A stretch of DNA of 64,000 nucleotides from CAKZML01 sp963823435 (GCA_963823435.1 CAWGLN010000001.1:1426001-1490000); one strand, 5' to 3'. Shown: positions 34,064 through 44,001, numbered from the stretch's first letter. Numbers and translations: made by a program. The notes: generated from the letters alone by a model not told the origin.

Positions 34064-35199
34064 TGGGGTAATAACTTCCTGTGGGATTGGATGGACATCA
34101 GAATACCGAAACCGGCCATCAGGGTCACCATGGACGTTCCGCCGTAGCTGACCAGGGGCAGGGGAACGCCTACCACCGGCAGCAATCCCGTCACCATTCC
34201 CATGTTGACGAAGAAGTACACAAAGAACGTCAGCGCGATGCTCCCGGCCAATAGGCGCGAGAAGGTGTCCTGACCATGACTCGCAATGTACAGGCCCCGG
34301 GCCACCAGGAACAGGTACATGAGGATAAGCAGCAACTGCCCCATCAGTCCGAATTCCTCTCCGAGGACGGCGAAAATGAAATCGGTGGAACTTTCGGGCA
34401 GGAATTCCAGTTGTGCCTGGGAACCGCTAAGCCAGCCCTGGCCAAACACACCGCCAGAGCCAATGGCGATTTTGGACTGGATGATGTGATAGCCGGCGCC
34501 CAGGGGATCGGTCTCGGGATTCAGGAACGTAAGCACCCGCTGGCGTTGGTATTCATGCATGAAATGCCACAGCACAGGCAGCCCGCCCATGGTCAGGCCA
34601 CCCGCCAGGAAGATGTAGCGTAACTGCAGTCCGGCCAGCAAGATCACGAAAACACCGCTGCAGGAAATGAGCAGTGCCGTGCCCAGGTCCGGTTGCATGG
34701 CGATCAGCAGAGTCGGGGCGAAAATGATCACTGCCAGGACCAGTAATTCGGTCAGCTTGGGTGGCAGGCGTCGGCGGTGCAAAAACCAGGCGGCCATCAT
34801 GGGAACGCCGAGTTTCATTAACTCGGACGGCTGGAAGCGAAAAAACCCGAGATCCAGCCAGCGCTGTGCGCCCTTGCCGACATCTCCGCCTACCAGTACC
34901 ACCACCAGCAGGGTGGTTCCCGCGACGAAAAGCCAGGGCGCCCAAATCCGCAGGAAATTCGGCGGTACCTGTGCGACCACGAGCATGGCGCCCAGGGCCA
35001 GCGCCACGCGAATCCCCTGCCTCACGATCAGGTCCATGTTTTGTCCGCCAGCGCTGTAAAGCACCACTGAGCCCAGACCGCAGACCAGCAGCAAACCGAC
35101 CAGCAGCGGGCCGTCCAGGCACAGGCCCTTGAGCAGACGTGCCGCAAGCGTCAGAGTGCGATCCGAAGTGCTGCGATTCAGGTCACCAATTTCGTTCAC
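34060..35199 (-). CDS. rodA: peptidoglycan glycosyltransferase RodA
   Basis: 379 residues from GTG 35199, overlapping the mrdA stop (GTGA). A SEDS-family membrane protein with about ten hydrophobic segments. Typical blocks are GWLDLGFFRFQPSELMKL-like (RWLDLGFFRFQPSE), AMQPDLGTALL and SESSTDFIFAVLGEEFG, and the C-terminal GVPLPLVSYGGTSM. It polymerises lipid II for side-wall growth together with PBP2. Confidence 0.95.
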   Translation of the reverse strand: MNEIGDLNRSTSDRTLTLAARLLKGLCLDGPLLVGLLLVCGLGSVVLYSAGGQNMDLIVRQGIRVALALGAMLVVAQVPPNFLRIWAPWLFVAGTTLLVVVLVGGDVGKGAQRWLDLGFFRFQPSELMKLGVPMMAAWFLHRRRLPPKLTELLVLAVIIFAPTLLIAMQPDLGTALLISCSGVFVILLAGLQLRYIFLAGGLTMGGLPVLWHFMHEYQRQRVLTFLNPETDPLGAGYHIIQSKIAIGSGGVFGQGWLSGSQAQLEFLPESSTDFIFAVLGEEFGLMGQLLLILMYLFLVARGLYIASHGQDTFSRLLAGSIALTFFVYFFVNMGMVTGLLPVVGVPLPLVSYGGTSMVTLMAGFGILMSIQSHRKLLPQ

Positions 35200-37058
35200 T
35201 GGCTGTGACTCCGCATGTAGGCATCCAGGATCGCCCGGGCCACCGGGGCCGCAGCTGTGCTGCCACCACCACCATGCTCCACAATCACTGCAAGGGCGAT
35301 TTCGGGGTTCTGCGCCGGAGCGTAGGCGACAAACAGGGCGTGGTGGCGCAGGTGCTCTGGCACGTCCTCCTCCTCGTATTCCTCGTCCTGGGCGACACTG
35401 AACACCTGCGCGGTGCCACTCTTGCCGGCATAACGATAAGTTGCGCCTGCCGCCGAGGTTCTCCCGGTGCCCCTGGGCCCGTGGTTTACCTCCTCCATTG
35501 CCTTGCCGATTACGTTCCAGTATCCCGGGTCACTGACCTGTATCGGGGGCAGCACCACCGGCGCCAGCTCTCTGATTTCACCGCTGGCCGAGTCCCGCAT
35601 ACCTGCTACCAGGCGAGGCCGGTAACGTGTCCCCTTGGCTGCAATGGCTGCGGTAGCGACCGCCAGTTGCAAGGGTGTGGCCAGCATGTATCCCTGTCCA
35701 ATACCCGCGATGACTGTTTCGCCGGGATACCAGGACTGATCCTGACGCCGTTCAAAAGCGCCCTTTTTCCAATTCCTTGAAGGCATCAGACCGGGCTTTT
35801 CGCCCGGGATATCAATGCCTGTAACCGCACCCAGGCCGAACTGGATGAGAAAGTCATGTATCCGGTCTATGCCCAGATTCAGGGCCAGGGCATAGAAGTA
35901 GACGTCGCAGGATTGGGCGATGGCATCCGTCATGTCCATCTGTCCGTGACCTTCCTTTTTCCAGTCCCGGTATTGATGGCTGCTGTTGGGCAGGACGAAG
36001 TAGCCGGGGCAAAATTCTTTTTTCAGCGGGTTTTCTTGCAAGGCCTGTAAACCGGCCAGGGCGATCTGGGGCTTGATGGTTGAGCCTGGCGGGTACTGGC
36101 CCCGCAGGGCCCGGTTAAACAGCGGCTTGCCCGGATCGTTCTGCAAGGCGTTGTATTCGGCAAGGCTCAGCCCCTCGGCGAACCTGTTTGGGTCAAAGGC
36201 GGGTGTGCTGACCAGCACCAATACGTCACCGTTGCGCGGATCTATCGCCACCACCGCGCCCCTGTGCTCACCCAGGGCATCGTGGGCAACTTGCTGCAGG
36301 CTGATGTCCAGGGTGGAAATCAGGTCCTCACCGGCCAGGGGGGACTGCTGGGGGATGTGCTGCAGAGCGCGACCCTGGGCGTCTACCAGGTTCTGTCGAT
36401 AGCCGACGCGTCCGAGCAACAGCTTTTCCTGGGCCCTTTCGATGCCCAGTTTCCCTATGTAACTGGTGCCTGCATAGGCGGCGGGATCCGAGCGCTTCAA
36501 GTCGGCCTCGTTCATGCTTCCGACGTAGCCAACCACGTGCGAGGCGGTTCCGCCGTAGGGATACTGGCGTATCAGTCTTGCCCGGATATCCACGCCGGGA
36601 AACTCCTGGCGCGTGACCGCAAAGCGGGCGACTTCCTCGTCGTTCATCTGGAAGTTCAAGGTGACCGGTTCAAACTTGCGGCGACTGCGAATCAGACGCG
36701 TCAATCTATCGAGGTCGGTTTCCTTGATCAGTCTCATCGAGGCCAGCCTGGCCAGGGTCTCGTCCAGGTTTTGCACTCCTTCCCGGGTCAACTCCAGCTG
36801 GTAGGCGGGCATGTTCTGGGCAATGATCTGTCCGTTGCGGTCGTAAATCAGCCCGCGGGTCGCCGGCAAGGGCTCAATACGAACGCGGTTGCCCTTGGAA
36901 AGCGCGCTGAAATGCTCGTAGTTTGTGACCTGGAGATTGACCAGTCTGGCGACCACCGCGCCGATCAGGACGAGCCCGACAATAACCGCGAACAAGACCC
37001 GCGCGACGAAGGTGCGTTGTTCGCGCCAATGATCCTTGAGGGTGATGTTTTCGATCAT
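35196..37058 (-). CDS. mrdA: penicillin-binding protein 2
   Basis: 620 residues. One N-terminal membrane anchor (about 18-40), a dimerisation domain with RGLIYDRNGQIIAQN, and a transpeptidase domain with PGSTIKP (active serine), SCD in AQSCDVYFYALAL and KSGTAQVF. It crosslinks new strands at the elongasome and works with RodA. It lies 10 bases after mreD as read, or 27 bases after the corrected mreD stop. Confidence 0.95.
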   Translation of the reverse strand: MIENITLKDHWREQRTFVARVLFAVIVGLVLIGAVVARLVNLQVTNYEHFSALSKGNRVRIEPLPATRGLIYDRNGQIIAQNMPAYQLELTREGVQNLDETLARLASMRLIKETDLDRLTRLIRSRRKFEPVTLNFQMNDEEVARFAVTRQEFPGVDIRARLIRQYPYGGTASHVVGYVGSMNEADLKRSDPAAYAGTSYIGKLGIERAQEKLLLGRVGYRQNLVDAQGRALQHIPQQSPLAGEDLISTLDISLQQVAHDALGEHRGAVVAIDPRNGDVLVLVSTPAFDPNRFAEGLSLAEYNALQNDPGKPLFNRALRGQYPPGSTIKPQIALAGLQALQENPLKKEFCPGYFVLPNSSHQYRDWKKEGHGQMDMTDAIAQSCDVYFYALALNLGIDRIHDFLIQFGLGAVTGIDIPGEKPGLMPSRNWKKGAFERRQDQSWYPGETVIAGIGQGYMLATPLQLAVATAAIAAKGTRYRPRLVAGMRDSASGEIRELAPVVLPPIQVSDPGYWNVIGKAMEEVNHGPRGTGRTSAAGATYRYAGKSGTAQVFSVAQDEEYEEEDVPEHLRHHALFVAYAPAQNPEIALAVIVEHGGGGSTAAAPVARAILDAYMRSHSQ

Positions 37059-37068
37059 GCGATTTCAA

Positions 37069-37563
37069 TTACGCCGGGTGTGCAGTCAATTCTTCAATAT
37101 TCGTGGCCAAAGCGATTTGAGGGCCGTTTGCAACGGGACCCACATCAGCGACCCCCAGCACAATGGCGAGTCCGCGATTCAGACCCGGTGCGGGGCCGCC
37201 GATTACGCCTTCCACCCAGAACAGTACGAAGTGATACAGACCCAGCATCAAAGCCACCGCCAGTGATTGCTGGGACAGCGGGAACACGCGTATGCGCAGA
37301 TACATTTTTACCGTCAGGTAACCGACCACGGTCATGGCCAGGGCATGCGACCCGAGCAGGGAGCCCTGCATGACGTCCAGTAACAGGCCTGCGCACCAGG
37401 CAGCACCCACGCCGGTGCGACCCGGATAGTTCAGGGCCCAAAATATCACCAGCACGGCTACCCAGTCCGGGTTCCAGACCGAGAGCCAGGGTGGCAGCGG
37501 CAACAACGCAAGCGTCAGCGCCGGGCCAAGACTCAGCCAGAACTGCCAGGGTGGCACCCTCAT
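37069..37563 (-). CDS. mreD: rod shape-determining protein MreD, C-terminus probably frame-shifted
   Basis: 164 residues as read, with four clear membrane helices, starting ATGA-overlapped with mreC. After GLAIVLG the frame becomes hydrophilic (VADVGPVANGPQ), unlike MreD. Dropping one base from the five-base G run (plus-strand C run 37152-37156) restores GSLMWVPLQTALKSLWPRI ending at 37086, a proper final helix with a basic tail and a total of about 158 residues. I regard the shorter version as the true protein. It is an inner-membrane elongasome component. Confidence 0.85.
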   Translation of the reverse strand: MRVPPWQFWLSLGPALTLALLPLPPWLSVWNPDWVAVLVIFWALNYPGRTGVGAAWCAGLLLDVMQGSLLGSHALAMTVVGYLTVKMYLRIRVFPLSQQSLAVALMLGLYHFVLFWVEGVIGGPAPGLNRGLAIVLGVADVGPVANGPQIALATNIEELTAHPA

Positions 37564-38456
37564 GTTTCCGGCTCCGGTTCGGCAGGGGTCGGGTCGGGGT
37601 CCGGATTCTTGTCGGGCGCGCCGAACCAGACCAGCAGTACCTGCCGACCACGGTCCAGTTGCGCGCTCGGCCGGGCGCGCACGGTGGCGAAATTTTTGCC
37701 CGGGTCCCGCAACACCTCGTCTACCACACCCACCGGGTAGCCGGGTGGGAAATGCCCTCCCAGACCTGAGGTAACCAGCAAGTCGCCAATCTGGATGTCG
37801 GTGCTGTTGGGCAGGAATGGCAACAGCAACACCGCGGGGTCGCCGCTACCCAGTGCTACCGTGCGAATCCCGTTGCGATTGATCTCCACTGGCGTGGCGT
37901 GGCTGGGGTCGGTGATCAGGATGGCTCTGGATGAGAGAGGCTCGGCGCTGGTTATCTGGCCGATTACGCCATAGGCGTCAAGGATGGCCTGGCCTTTATA
38001 GGCACCGTCGCGACTGCCCTTGTTGATGATCAGGTGGTGGCGATAGGGATCCAGGTCCACTGAACGGATTTCTGCCACCAGAATACGCTCGGCGACTTCT
38101 GCGGCGGAACGCATCATCTCGCGCAAGCGGTTGTTTTCCGCCTGTAGCGCCTCGAGTTTTTGCACCTGGAACTGCTGGTCCAGGATCTGACTGCGCAGAC
38201 GGGCGTTTTCCTCCATCAGAATGCTACGGCTGCTCAGGGTTTCGCTGACCCAGGTGGCGGTGGAGTAGGGCAGGTTCACCAGGACCTGCAGCGGATAGGT
38301 GGCCACTGACAGTGCGTCCCGGAGGGTGCGTGTGTGGTTCTGTTGATGATCCAGCACCATCAGCAAGACAGACACGACGCACAGCAGCAAAAATCGCAGG
38401 CCCGGGGAGGGACCCCGTAGCAGCAGTGGTCTGTGTTGCTCAGACTTGAATGACAT
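37560..38456 (-). CDS. mreC: rod shape-determining protein MreC
   Basis: 298 residues. A short cytoplasmic N-terminus, one membrane helix (LRFLLLCVVSVLLMVLD), a coiled coil (MEENARLRSQILDQQFQVQKLEALQAENNRLREM in parts) and two beta-barrel domains with INKGSRDGAYKGQAILDAYGVIGQI and GLGGHFPPGYPVGVV. It links MreB to PBP2 and RodA. The C-terminal tail is rich in Pro and Glu. Confidence 0.95.
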   Translation of the reverse strand: MSFKSEQHRPLLLRGPSPGLRFLLLCVVSVLLMVLDHQQNHTRTLRDALSVATYPLQVLVNLPYSTATWVSETLSSRSILMEENARLRSQILDQQFQVQKLEALQAENNRLREMMRSAAEVAERILVAEIRSVDLDPYRHHLIINKGSRDGAYKGQAILDAYGVIGQITSAEPLSSRAILITDPSHATPVEINRNGIRTVALGSGDPAVLLLPFLPNSTDIQIGDLLVTSGLGGHFPPGYPVGVVDEVLRDPGKNFATVRARPSAQLDRGRQVLLVWFGAPDKNPDPDPTPAEPEPET

Positions 38457-38566
38457 GAACCGCTACATGACCGCGAACTGAGTCGCCCGGGCGCCGGGTT
38501 GTGTGTCCTTTTTGAGGAGAGGGGACCGGGTCTATAACTGGATCAGGCGTCCGTCGGGTCACCGGA

Positions 38567-39610
38567 TCAGGCCAGGTTAAACATGGCAGGCCCGTGCTCA
38601 TCCATCAGCTCAAGTACTCGACCGCCACCCCGGGCAACGCAGGTTAGCGGCTCGTCTGCTACCACTACCGGCAAACCGGTTTCTTCCATGAGCAGTTTGT
38701 CCAGGTCGCGCAGAAGTGCGCCACCACCGGTCAGTACGATACCGCGCTCGGCCACGTCCGCACCCAGTTCGGGCGGAGTTTGTTCCAGGGCGGCCTTGAC
38801 CGCGCCGACGATGCCTTGCAAGGGCTCTTGCAGGGCTTCGAGTATTTCATTGCTGTTCAGGGTGAAGGCCCGCGGGACGCCTTCCGACAGGTTTCTTCCC
38901 TTGACCGATATTTCTCTGACTTCCTGCCCCGGGTAGGCGGATCCTATCTCGTGCTTGATGCGCTCGGCGGTGGCCTCGCCTATCAGGATGCCGTAGTTGC
39001 GCCGTACGTAATTGATAATGGCGTCGTCAAACCGATCTCCGCCAATACGCACGGAAGCGGCGTAGACGATGCCGTTCAGGGAAATCACGGCAACCTCGGA
39101 GGTGCCGCCACCGATATCCAGGACCATCGAACCCCGGGCCTCATGCACCGGCATTCCCGCGCCGATTGCCGCGGCCATGGGCTCCTCAATCAGGTATACC
39201 TTGCGCGCGCCGGCGCCTTCAGCGGATTCCTTGATAGCCCGCCGCTCCACCTGGGTGGAGCCGTAAGGCACACAGATCAGCACCCGTGGACTGGGGCGGA
39301 TGAAGCGACCGCCATGGGCCTTCTTGATGAAATACTGCAGCATTTTCTCGGTCACCGTGAAATCGGCGATGACGCCGTCTTTCAGCGGCCGGATGGCAGT
39401 GATGTTGCCTGGCGTGCGGCCCAGCATGTTCTTGGCTTCCTGGCCCACGGCTTCCATCGTGCGCCCACGGCCACCGCCATCGTCGCGGATGGCCACTACC
39501 GACGGCTCGTCCAGGACTATGCCCCGTCCGCGCACATAGATGAGTGTATTGGCGGTACCAAGATCGATGGAAAGATCGTTGGAGAAATATCCCAACAGGT
39601 TCTTGAACAT
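38567..39610 (-). CDS. mreB: rod shape-determining protein MreB
   Basis: 347 residues, the E. coli length. Actin-fold ATPase that forms membrane-bound filaments guiding side-wall synthesis. The ATP-site blocks LSIDLGTANTLIYVRGRGIVLDEPSVVAI (in parts), LDIGGGTSEVAVISL and GIVLTGGGALLRDLDK are intact. First gene of the elongation cluster; its start and gatC are divergent with 126 bases between, which must hold both promoters. Confidence 0.97.
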   Translation of the reverse strand: MFKNLLGYFSNDLSIDLGTANTLIYVRGRGIVLDEPSVVAIRDDGGGRGRTMEAVGQEAKNMLGRTPGNITAIRPLKDGVIADFTVTEKMLQYFIKKAHGGRFIRPSPRVLICVPYGSTQVERRAIKESAEGAGARKVYLIEEPMAAAIGAGMPVHEARGSMVLDIGGGTSEVAVISLNGIVYAASVRIGGDRFDDAIINYVRRNYGILIGEATAERIKHEIGSAYPGQEVREISVKGRNLSEGVPRAFTLNSNEILEALQEPLQGIVGAVKAALEQTPPELGADVAERGIVLTGGGALLRDLDKLLMEETGLPVVVADEPLTCVARGGGRVLELMDEHGPAMFNLA

Positions 39611-39736
39611 GTATGGATCGGCTCGTATTTTAGGTGGCAGAACTTAACGGGCTACTCTAACAATGGGTAGGACTTTGGGCAAGCAGCCGTGTATTATTGG
39701 CCGCTCATTTTTTGTCTCCCCACGGAGAAACACCGC

Positions 39737-40024
39737 ATGTCTCTTAGCAAGCGAGAGGTCGAAAATGTCGCCAACCTCGCCCGACTGGAAATCACAGAGG
39801 GCGAAATGGGGCGCGTGGTCGAAAATCTTTCATCAATAATCGATTTTGTGGACCAGTTGCAGGCTGCCGACACGGATGACGTGATGCCCATGGCACACCC
39901 GCTGGATATGGGGCAGCGCCTGCGCTCCGACGAGATAACCGAGTCGGATCAGCGCAAGCGATACCAGGTCAATGCCGCCGAAGTTGAGGCCGGCCTGTAC
40001 CTGGTGCCGCAGGTCATCGAGTAA
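39737..40024 (+). CDS. gatC: Asp/Glu-tRNA amidotransferase subunit C
   Basis: 95 residues from ATG 39737. Start MSLSKREVENVANLARLEI and C-terminal MAHPLDMGQRLRSDEIT and GLYLVPQVIE are typical of GatC, a small belt that wraps GatA and GatB. The complex turns Glu-tRNA(Gln) or Asp-tRNA(Asn) into the amide form. A TATTAT box at 39693 may be a -10 element but no matching -35 is seen. Confidence 0.95.
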   Translation: MSLSKREVENVANLARLEITEGEMGRVVENLSSIIDFVDQLQAADTDDVMPMAHPLDMGQRLRSDEITESDQRKRYQVNAAEVEAGLYLVPQVIE

Positions 40025-40109
40025 GACCGGGCCGCCAGAAACACGCCGGAGCAGCCTCCCAGGCCGCCACCGGCCGTCATATGTCGCTGATTACAGACAG
40101 GTTCGTAAG

Positions 40110-41567
40110 ATGCACAAGAAGACCATCGCCGAATTATCCCGCTCCCTGCAGACCAGGGAATTTAGCAGTGTCGAACTGACTCGCCACCTGCTGACACGTA
40201 TTGAAACGCTGGATGGCGGACTCAACAGCTTTATCACCGTCACCGCGGAAGGCGCCCTGGCGGCTGCCGCGGCCGCCGACGAGCGAATTGCCCGGGGTGA
40301 GGCCGGACCCCTGACCGGAATCCCGATCGCCCACAAGGACATTTTTTGCACCGATGGCGTGCGTACCAGCTGTGGCTCGCGAATGCTGGACAATTTCATC
40401 TCGCCCTACGATGCGACCGTGGTCAGGCGTCTCAAGGACGCCGGCATGGTGATGCTGGGCAAAACCAATATGGACGAGTTCGCCATGGGCTCTTCCAATG
40501 AAACGAGTTTTTACGGTCCGGTGCGCAATCCCTGGGACCTGAATACCGTTCCCGGCGGTTCCTCCGGCGGCTCTGCGGCGGCGGTTGCGGCCCGCTTGGC
40601 GCCGGTGGCCACGGGCACCGACACCGGCGGCTCCATCCGCCAACCAGCCGCCCTGGTCGGTATTACCGGGATAAAGCCCACCTATGGCAGGGTGTCCCGC
40701 TATGGCATGATCGCCTTTGCTTCCAGCCTCGACCAGGCCGGTGTACTGACCCGGACTGCCGAGGATGCGGCCCTGGTGCTGGAGGTCATGTCGGGTTTTG
40801 ATCCCCGTGATTCCACCAGTTCCCCGGCTCCGGTACCCAGCTATCATCAAGGTTTGCAGGAAAGTCTCAAGGGTCTTCGGGTAGGCATTCCCGAGGAATT
40901 CATGGACGAGGGACTGGATGGTGAGAACCGTGCGGCAATAGAAGCAGCCCTGGATGTTTACCGCGCACTCGGGGCTAGCGTCACCCCGGTGAGCATGCCG
41001 AACCTGGCCCTGTCCGTACCGACCTATTATGTGGTTGCACCGGCGGAGGCCTCCTCCAATCTTTCCCGCTTTGACGGCGTGCGTTTTGGTTATCGTTGCG
41101 ACGCCCCGGCCGACTTGCTGGACCTGTACAAACGCAGTCGTGGCGAGGGTTTTGGGGACGAAGTAAAGCGTCGCATCATGACCGGGACCTACGTGCTGTC
41201 GGCGGGCTATTATGACGCCTACTACCTGAAGGCCCAGAAGGTACGTGAGTTGATCGCCCGCGACTTCCACCAGGCGTTTCAGCAGGTGGACCTGCTGATG
41301 GGGCCGACGACGCCTGCCCCGGCATTCGAGCTGGGAGCCAAGACCACAGACCCTATCACTATGTATCTGAACGATATTTACACTATCGCCGTGAATCTGG
41401 CCGGTCTGCCCGGGATGTCCATCCCTTGCGGTCTGGTCCAGGGTTTGCCGGTTGGTCTGCAGCTGATCGGCCCGCATTTCTCCGAGGCCAGGTTGCTGAA
41501 TGTGGCCCATCGCTACCAGCAGGAAAGCGATTGGCACCAGCGCCTCCCCGGCAGTGACTACGAATAA
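40110..41567 (+). CDS. gatA: Asp/Glu-tRNA amidotransferase subunit A
   Basis: 485 residues from ATG 40110. Amidase-signature enzyme that releases ammonia from glutamine. The catalytic Lys is in IPIAHKDIFCTDGVRTSC, and the Ser-cisSer pair in VPGGSSGGSAAAVAARLAP with GTDTGGSIRQPAALVG. It is 85 bases after gatC and 10 before gatB. Confidence 0.97.
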   Translation: MHKKTIAELSRSLQTREFSSVELTRHLLTRIETLDGGLNSFITVTAEGALAAAAAADERIARGEAGPLTGIPIAHKDIFCTDGVRTSCGSRMLDNFISPYDATVVRRLKDAGMVMLGKTNMDEFAMGSSNETSFYGPVRNPWDLNTVPGGSSGGSAAAVAARLAPVATGTDTGGSIRQPAALVGITGIKPTYGRVSRYGMIAFASSLDQAGVLTRTAEDAALVLEVMSGFDPRDSTSSPAPVPSYHQGLQESLKGLRVGIPEEFMDEGLDGENRAAIEAALDVYRALGASVTPVSMPNLALSVPTYYVVAPAEASSNLSRFDGVRFGYRCDAPADLLDLYKRSRGEGFGDEVKRRIMTGTYVLSAGYYDAYYLKAQKVRELIARDFHQAFQQVDLLMGPTTPAPAFELGAKTTDPITMYLNDIYTIAVNLAGLPGMSIPCGLVQGLPVGLQLIGPHFSEARLLNVAHRYQQESDWHQRLPGSDYE

Positions 41568-41577
41568 GGCTGAAATC

Positions 41578-43014
41578 ATGGAATGGGAAACTGTAATCGG
41601 GCTGGAAATTCATACCCAGCTGAACACCGTCAGCAAGATCTTTTCAGGTGCCTCCACCGCCTATGGAGCCGAGCCCAACACGCAGGCCTGCCTGGTGGAC
41701 CTGGGATACCCGGGCCAGCTGCCGGTGCTCAATGGCGAGGCCGTGGCCAAGGCGGTGAAATTTGGACTGGCGACCGGATCGAAAGTCGCTCGTCGCTCGG
41801 TGTTCGCGCGCAAGAATTACTTCTATCCGGATCTGCCCAAGGGTTACCAGATCAGCCAGTTTGAATTGCCTATCGTGCAAGAGGGCAAGATCGAGGTGGT
41901 GCTGGAGGACGGCAGTACCATGATGGTGGGTCTGACCAGGGCGCATCTTGAGGAAGATGCGGGCAAGTCGCTGCATGAGGATTTCAAGGGCAAGACCGGT
42001 GTTGACCTGAATCGCGCGGGCACGCCGTTGCTGGAAATCGTGTCCGAGCCGGATATGCGTAACGCCAGGCAGGCGGTCGCCTACATGAAAACCATCCATA
42101 CCCTGGTGCGTTACCTGGATATTTCCGATGGCAATATGCAGGAAGGGTCCTTTCGCTGTGACGCCAACGTGTCGGTACGGCGCAAGGGCAGTGAGACCTT
42201 CGGTACCCGTTCGGAGATTAAAAACCTGAACTCCTTCCGCTTTGTCGAGCGCGCCATCAACTTCGAAGTTGAACGTCAGATAGACATCCTGGAAAGTGGC
42301 GGAAAGGTGGTACAAGAGACCCGGCTTTACGATTCAGTGAAGGACGAGACGCGTTCAATGCGCAGCAAGGAAGAGGCTAACGATTACCGTTATTTCCCCG
42401 ATCCCGACCTGCTGCCCGTGGTGCTGGAAGAAGGGTACATCGAGGATATCGCCGCCACCCTGCCTGAGTTGCCGGCCCAGAAGCGGGCGCGCTTCGTCAG
42501 TGATTTTGGCTTGTCCGTCTACGATGCCGGCGTGCTTACGGCCAGTCGTGAGCTGGGCAATTTTTACGAACACGTGGTTGAGCGCCTGGGTGGTGAGCCC
42601 AAGCTGGCGGCCAATTGGGTGACCGGCGAGTTAGCGGGCGCCTTGAATCGTGCGGGTATCGATATAAACCAGAGCGCAGTGGGACCGCAGGCCCTGGCCG
42701 ATATGCTCGCACGGGTGGTGGACAACACCATATCGGGCAAGATCGCCAAGGATGTGTTCGAGGCCATGTGGAGTGGCGAGGGCAGTGCGGATGAAATCAT
42801 CGAAGCCCGCGGTCTGAAGCAAATTACCGACACCGGCGCGATTGAGGACGTTATCGACCAGGTGATGGCGGCCAGCCCGGGCCAGTTGGCAGATTACCGC
42901 AGCGGCAAGGACAAGCTTTTTGGCTATTTCGTCGGCCAGGTCATGAAAGCAACCCAGGGCAAGGCCAATCCTGCCCAGGTAAACGAGTTACTACGCCAGA
43001 AGCTGGCGGGGTGA
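41578..43014 (+). CDS. gatB: Asp/Glu-tRNA amidotransferase subunit B
   Basis: 478 residues from ATG 41578. It activates the misacylated aminoacyl-tRNA and transfers ammonia. Blocks: WETVIGLEIHTQLNT, KNYFYPDLPKGYQISQ, DLNRAGTPLLEIVSEPD and the C-terminal YqeY-like helical domain ending KANPAQVNELLRQKL that binds tRNA. With no glnS or asnS here the tRNA target cannot be decided. Confidence 0.97.
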   Translation: MEWETVIGLEIHTQLNTVSKIFSGASTAYGAEPNTQACLVDLGYPGQLPVLNGEAVAKAVKFGLATGSKVARRSVFARKNYFYPDLPKGYQISQFELPIVQEGKIEVVLEDGSTMMVGLTRAHLEEDAGKSLHEDFKGKTGVDLNRAGTPLLEIVSEPDMRNARQAVAYMKTIHTLVRYLDISDGNMQEGSFRCDANVSVRRKGSETFGTRSEIKNLNSFRFVERAINFEVERQIDILESGGKVVQETRLYDSVKDETRSMRSKEEANDYRYFPDPDLLPVVLEEGYIEDIAATLPELPAQKRARFVSDFGLSVYDAGVLTASRELGNFYEHVVERLGGEPKLAANWVTGELAGALNRAGIDINQSAVGPQALADMLARVVDNTISGKIAKDVFEAMWSGEGSADEIIEARGLKQITDTGAIEDVIDQVMAASPGQLADYRSGKDKLFGYFVGQVMKATQGKANPAQVNELLRQKLAG

Positions 43015-43033
43015 GCGCGAGGATGCGGGTGTT

Positions 43034-43912
43034 GTGAGCGAGGACAAGGATCAGCTACGGCGCTTCGTGTTTGAGGAACTGCCCATGCACGGGCGCCTGG
43101 TCAATCTCAATGCCTCCTTCAGGGCAGTATTGAACCTGCATCCTTACCCGGCCCCGGTACAGGATTTGTTGGGGCAGGCCATGGTGGCGACCGTATTGCT
43201 TGCGGCCACGCTGAAGTTTCGTGGGCAGCTGACCTTGCAGTTGCAGGGAGACTCGGACCTGAAAATGCTGGTGGTCCAGTGCACCGACGAACTGTCCGTG
43301 CGGGGGCTGGCGCGTTACGAGTCTGACCTGGAAGGCAAGTCATTCCGCGAAATGGTGGGGAACGGCCAAATGCTGGTGACCGTGGAGGGCGACGAGGCGG
43401 GCAGTCGCTACCAGGGCGTCGTGCCGCTTGAAGGTGATAGCCTGGCCGACTGTCTGGACTCCTATTTCCGCACGTCCGAGCAGCTTCCGACCCGCTTCTG
43501 GTTGGCCTGTGGCCAGGGCTCGGCTGCCGGTATGTTGCTTCAGCAACTCCCGCAGGCGGCAGCCCCTCGGGACGAGGATGCCTGGCCACGTCTGAATATG
43601 CTGGCGAGGACGCTTACCCCGGAGGAGTTGCTTGGGCTTGCGGATCGCGACATCCTGGTCCGCCTGTTCAATCAGGAAGACGTGCGCATGTACGAGCCCC
43701 GGCGGGTGACCTTCAGTTGTCTGTGTACCCGGGACCGGGTTGAGGATGTGCTGAAGATGCTGGGCCGTGAAGAGGTCGACGAGGTGTTGTCAGAAAAAGG
43801 CGAGGTCGAGGTGCATTGCGAGTTTTGCAACAAACCCTATCGCTTTGACGGCGTGGACACGGCCCGCCTGTTCGCCACCGGAATGGGGCAGGGGACCTCT
43901 TCCGTGCATTAG
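43034..43912 (+). CDS. hslO: redox-regulated chaperone Hsp33
   Basis: 292 residues from GTG 43034, 19 bases after gatB. Oxidation-activated holdase. The zinc-binding redox cysteines are FSCLCTRDRV and HCEFCNKPY (C-x-C and C-x2-C). N-terminal blocks VLNLHPYPAPVQDLLGQAMVATVLLAATLKF in parts fit the dimer core. Probably in the gat transcript. Confidence 0.93.
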   Translation: MSEDKDQLRRFVFEELPMHGRLVNLNASFRAVLNLHPYPAPVQDLLGQAMVATVLLAATLKFRGQLTLQLQGDSDLKMLVVQCTDELSVRGLARYESDLEGKSFREMVGNGQMLVTVEGDEAGSRYQGVVPLEGDSLADCLDSYFRTSEQLPTRFWLACGQGSAAGMLLQQLPQAAAPRDEDAWPRLNMLARTLTPEELLGLADRDILVRLFNQEDVRMYEPRRVTFSCLCTRDRVEDVLKMLGREEVDEVLSEKGEVEVHCEFCNKPYRFDGVDTARLFATGMGQGTSSVH

Positions 43913-44001
43913 CGGCGCTGTGCCCCGCTGCAACCCTCTCCTTCGTTTTTACTCATTAGACTTGCCTTGCGCGAGACGGGGTTGCATACTTGCGCAACTC
44001 C

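Noticed and set aside
40134..41579. 481-residue open frame on the minus strand
   Set aside because: Antisense to gatA, with no recognisable domain; His/Gln-rich text typical of shadow frames.
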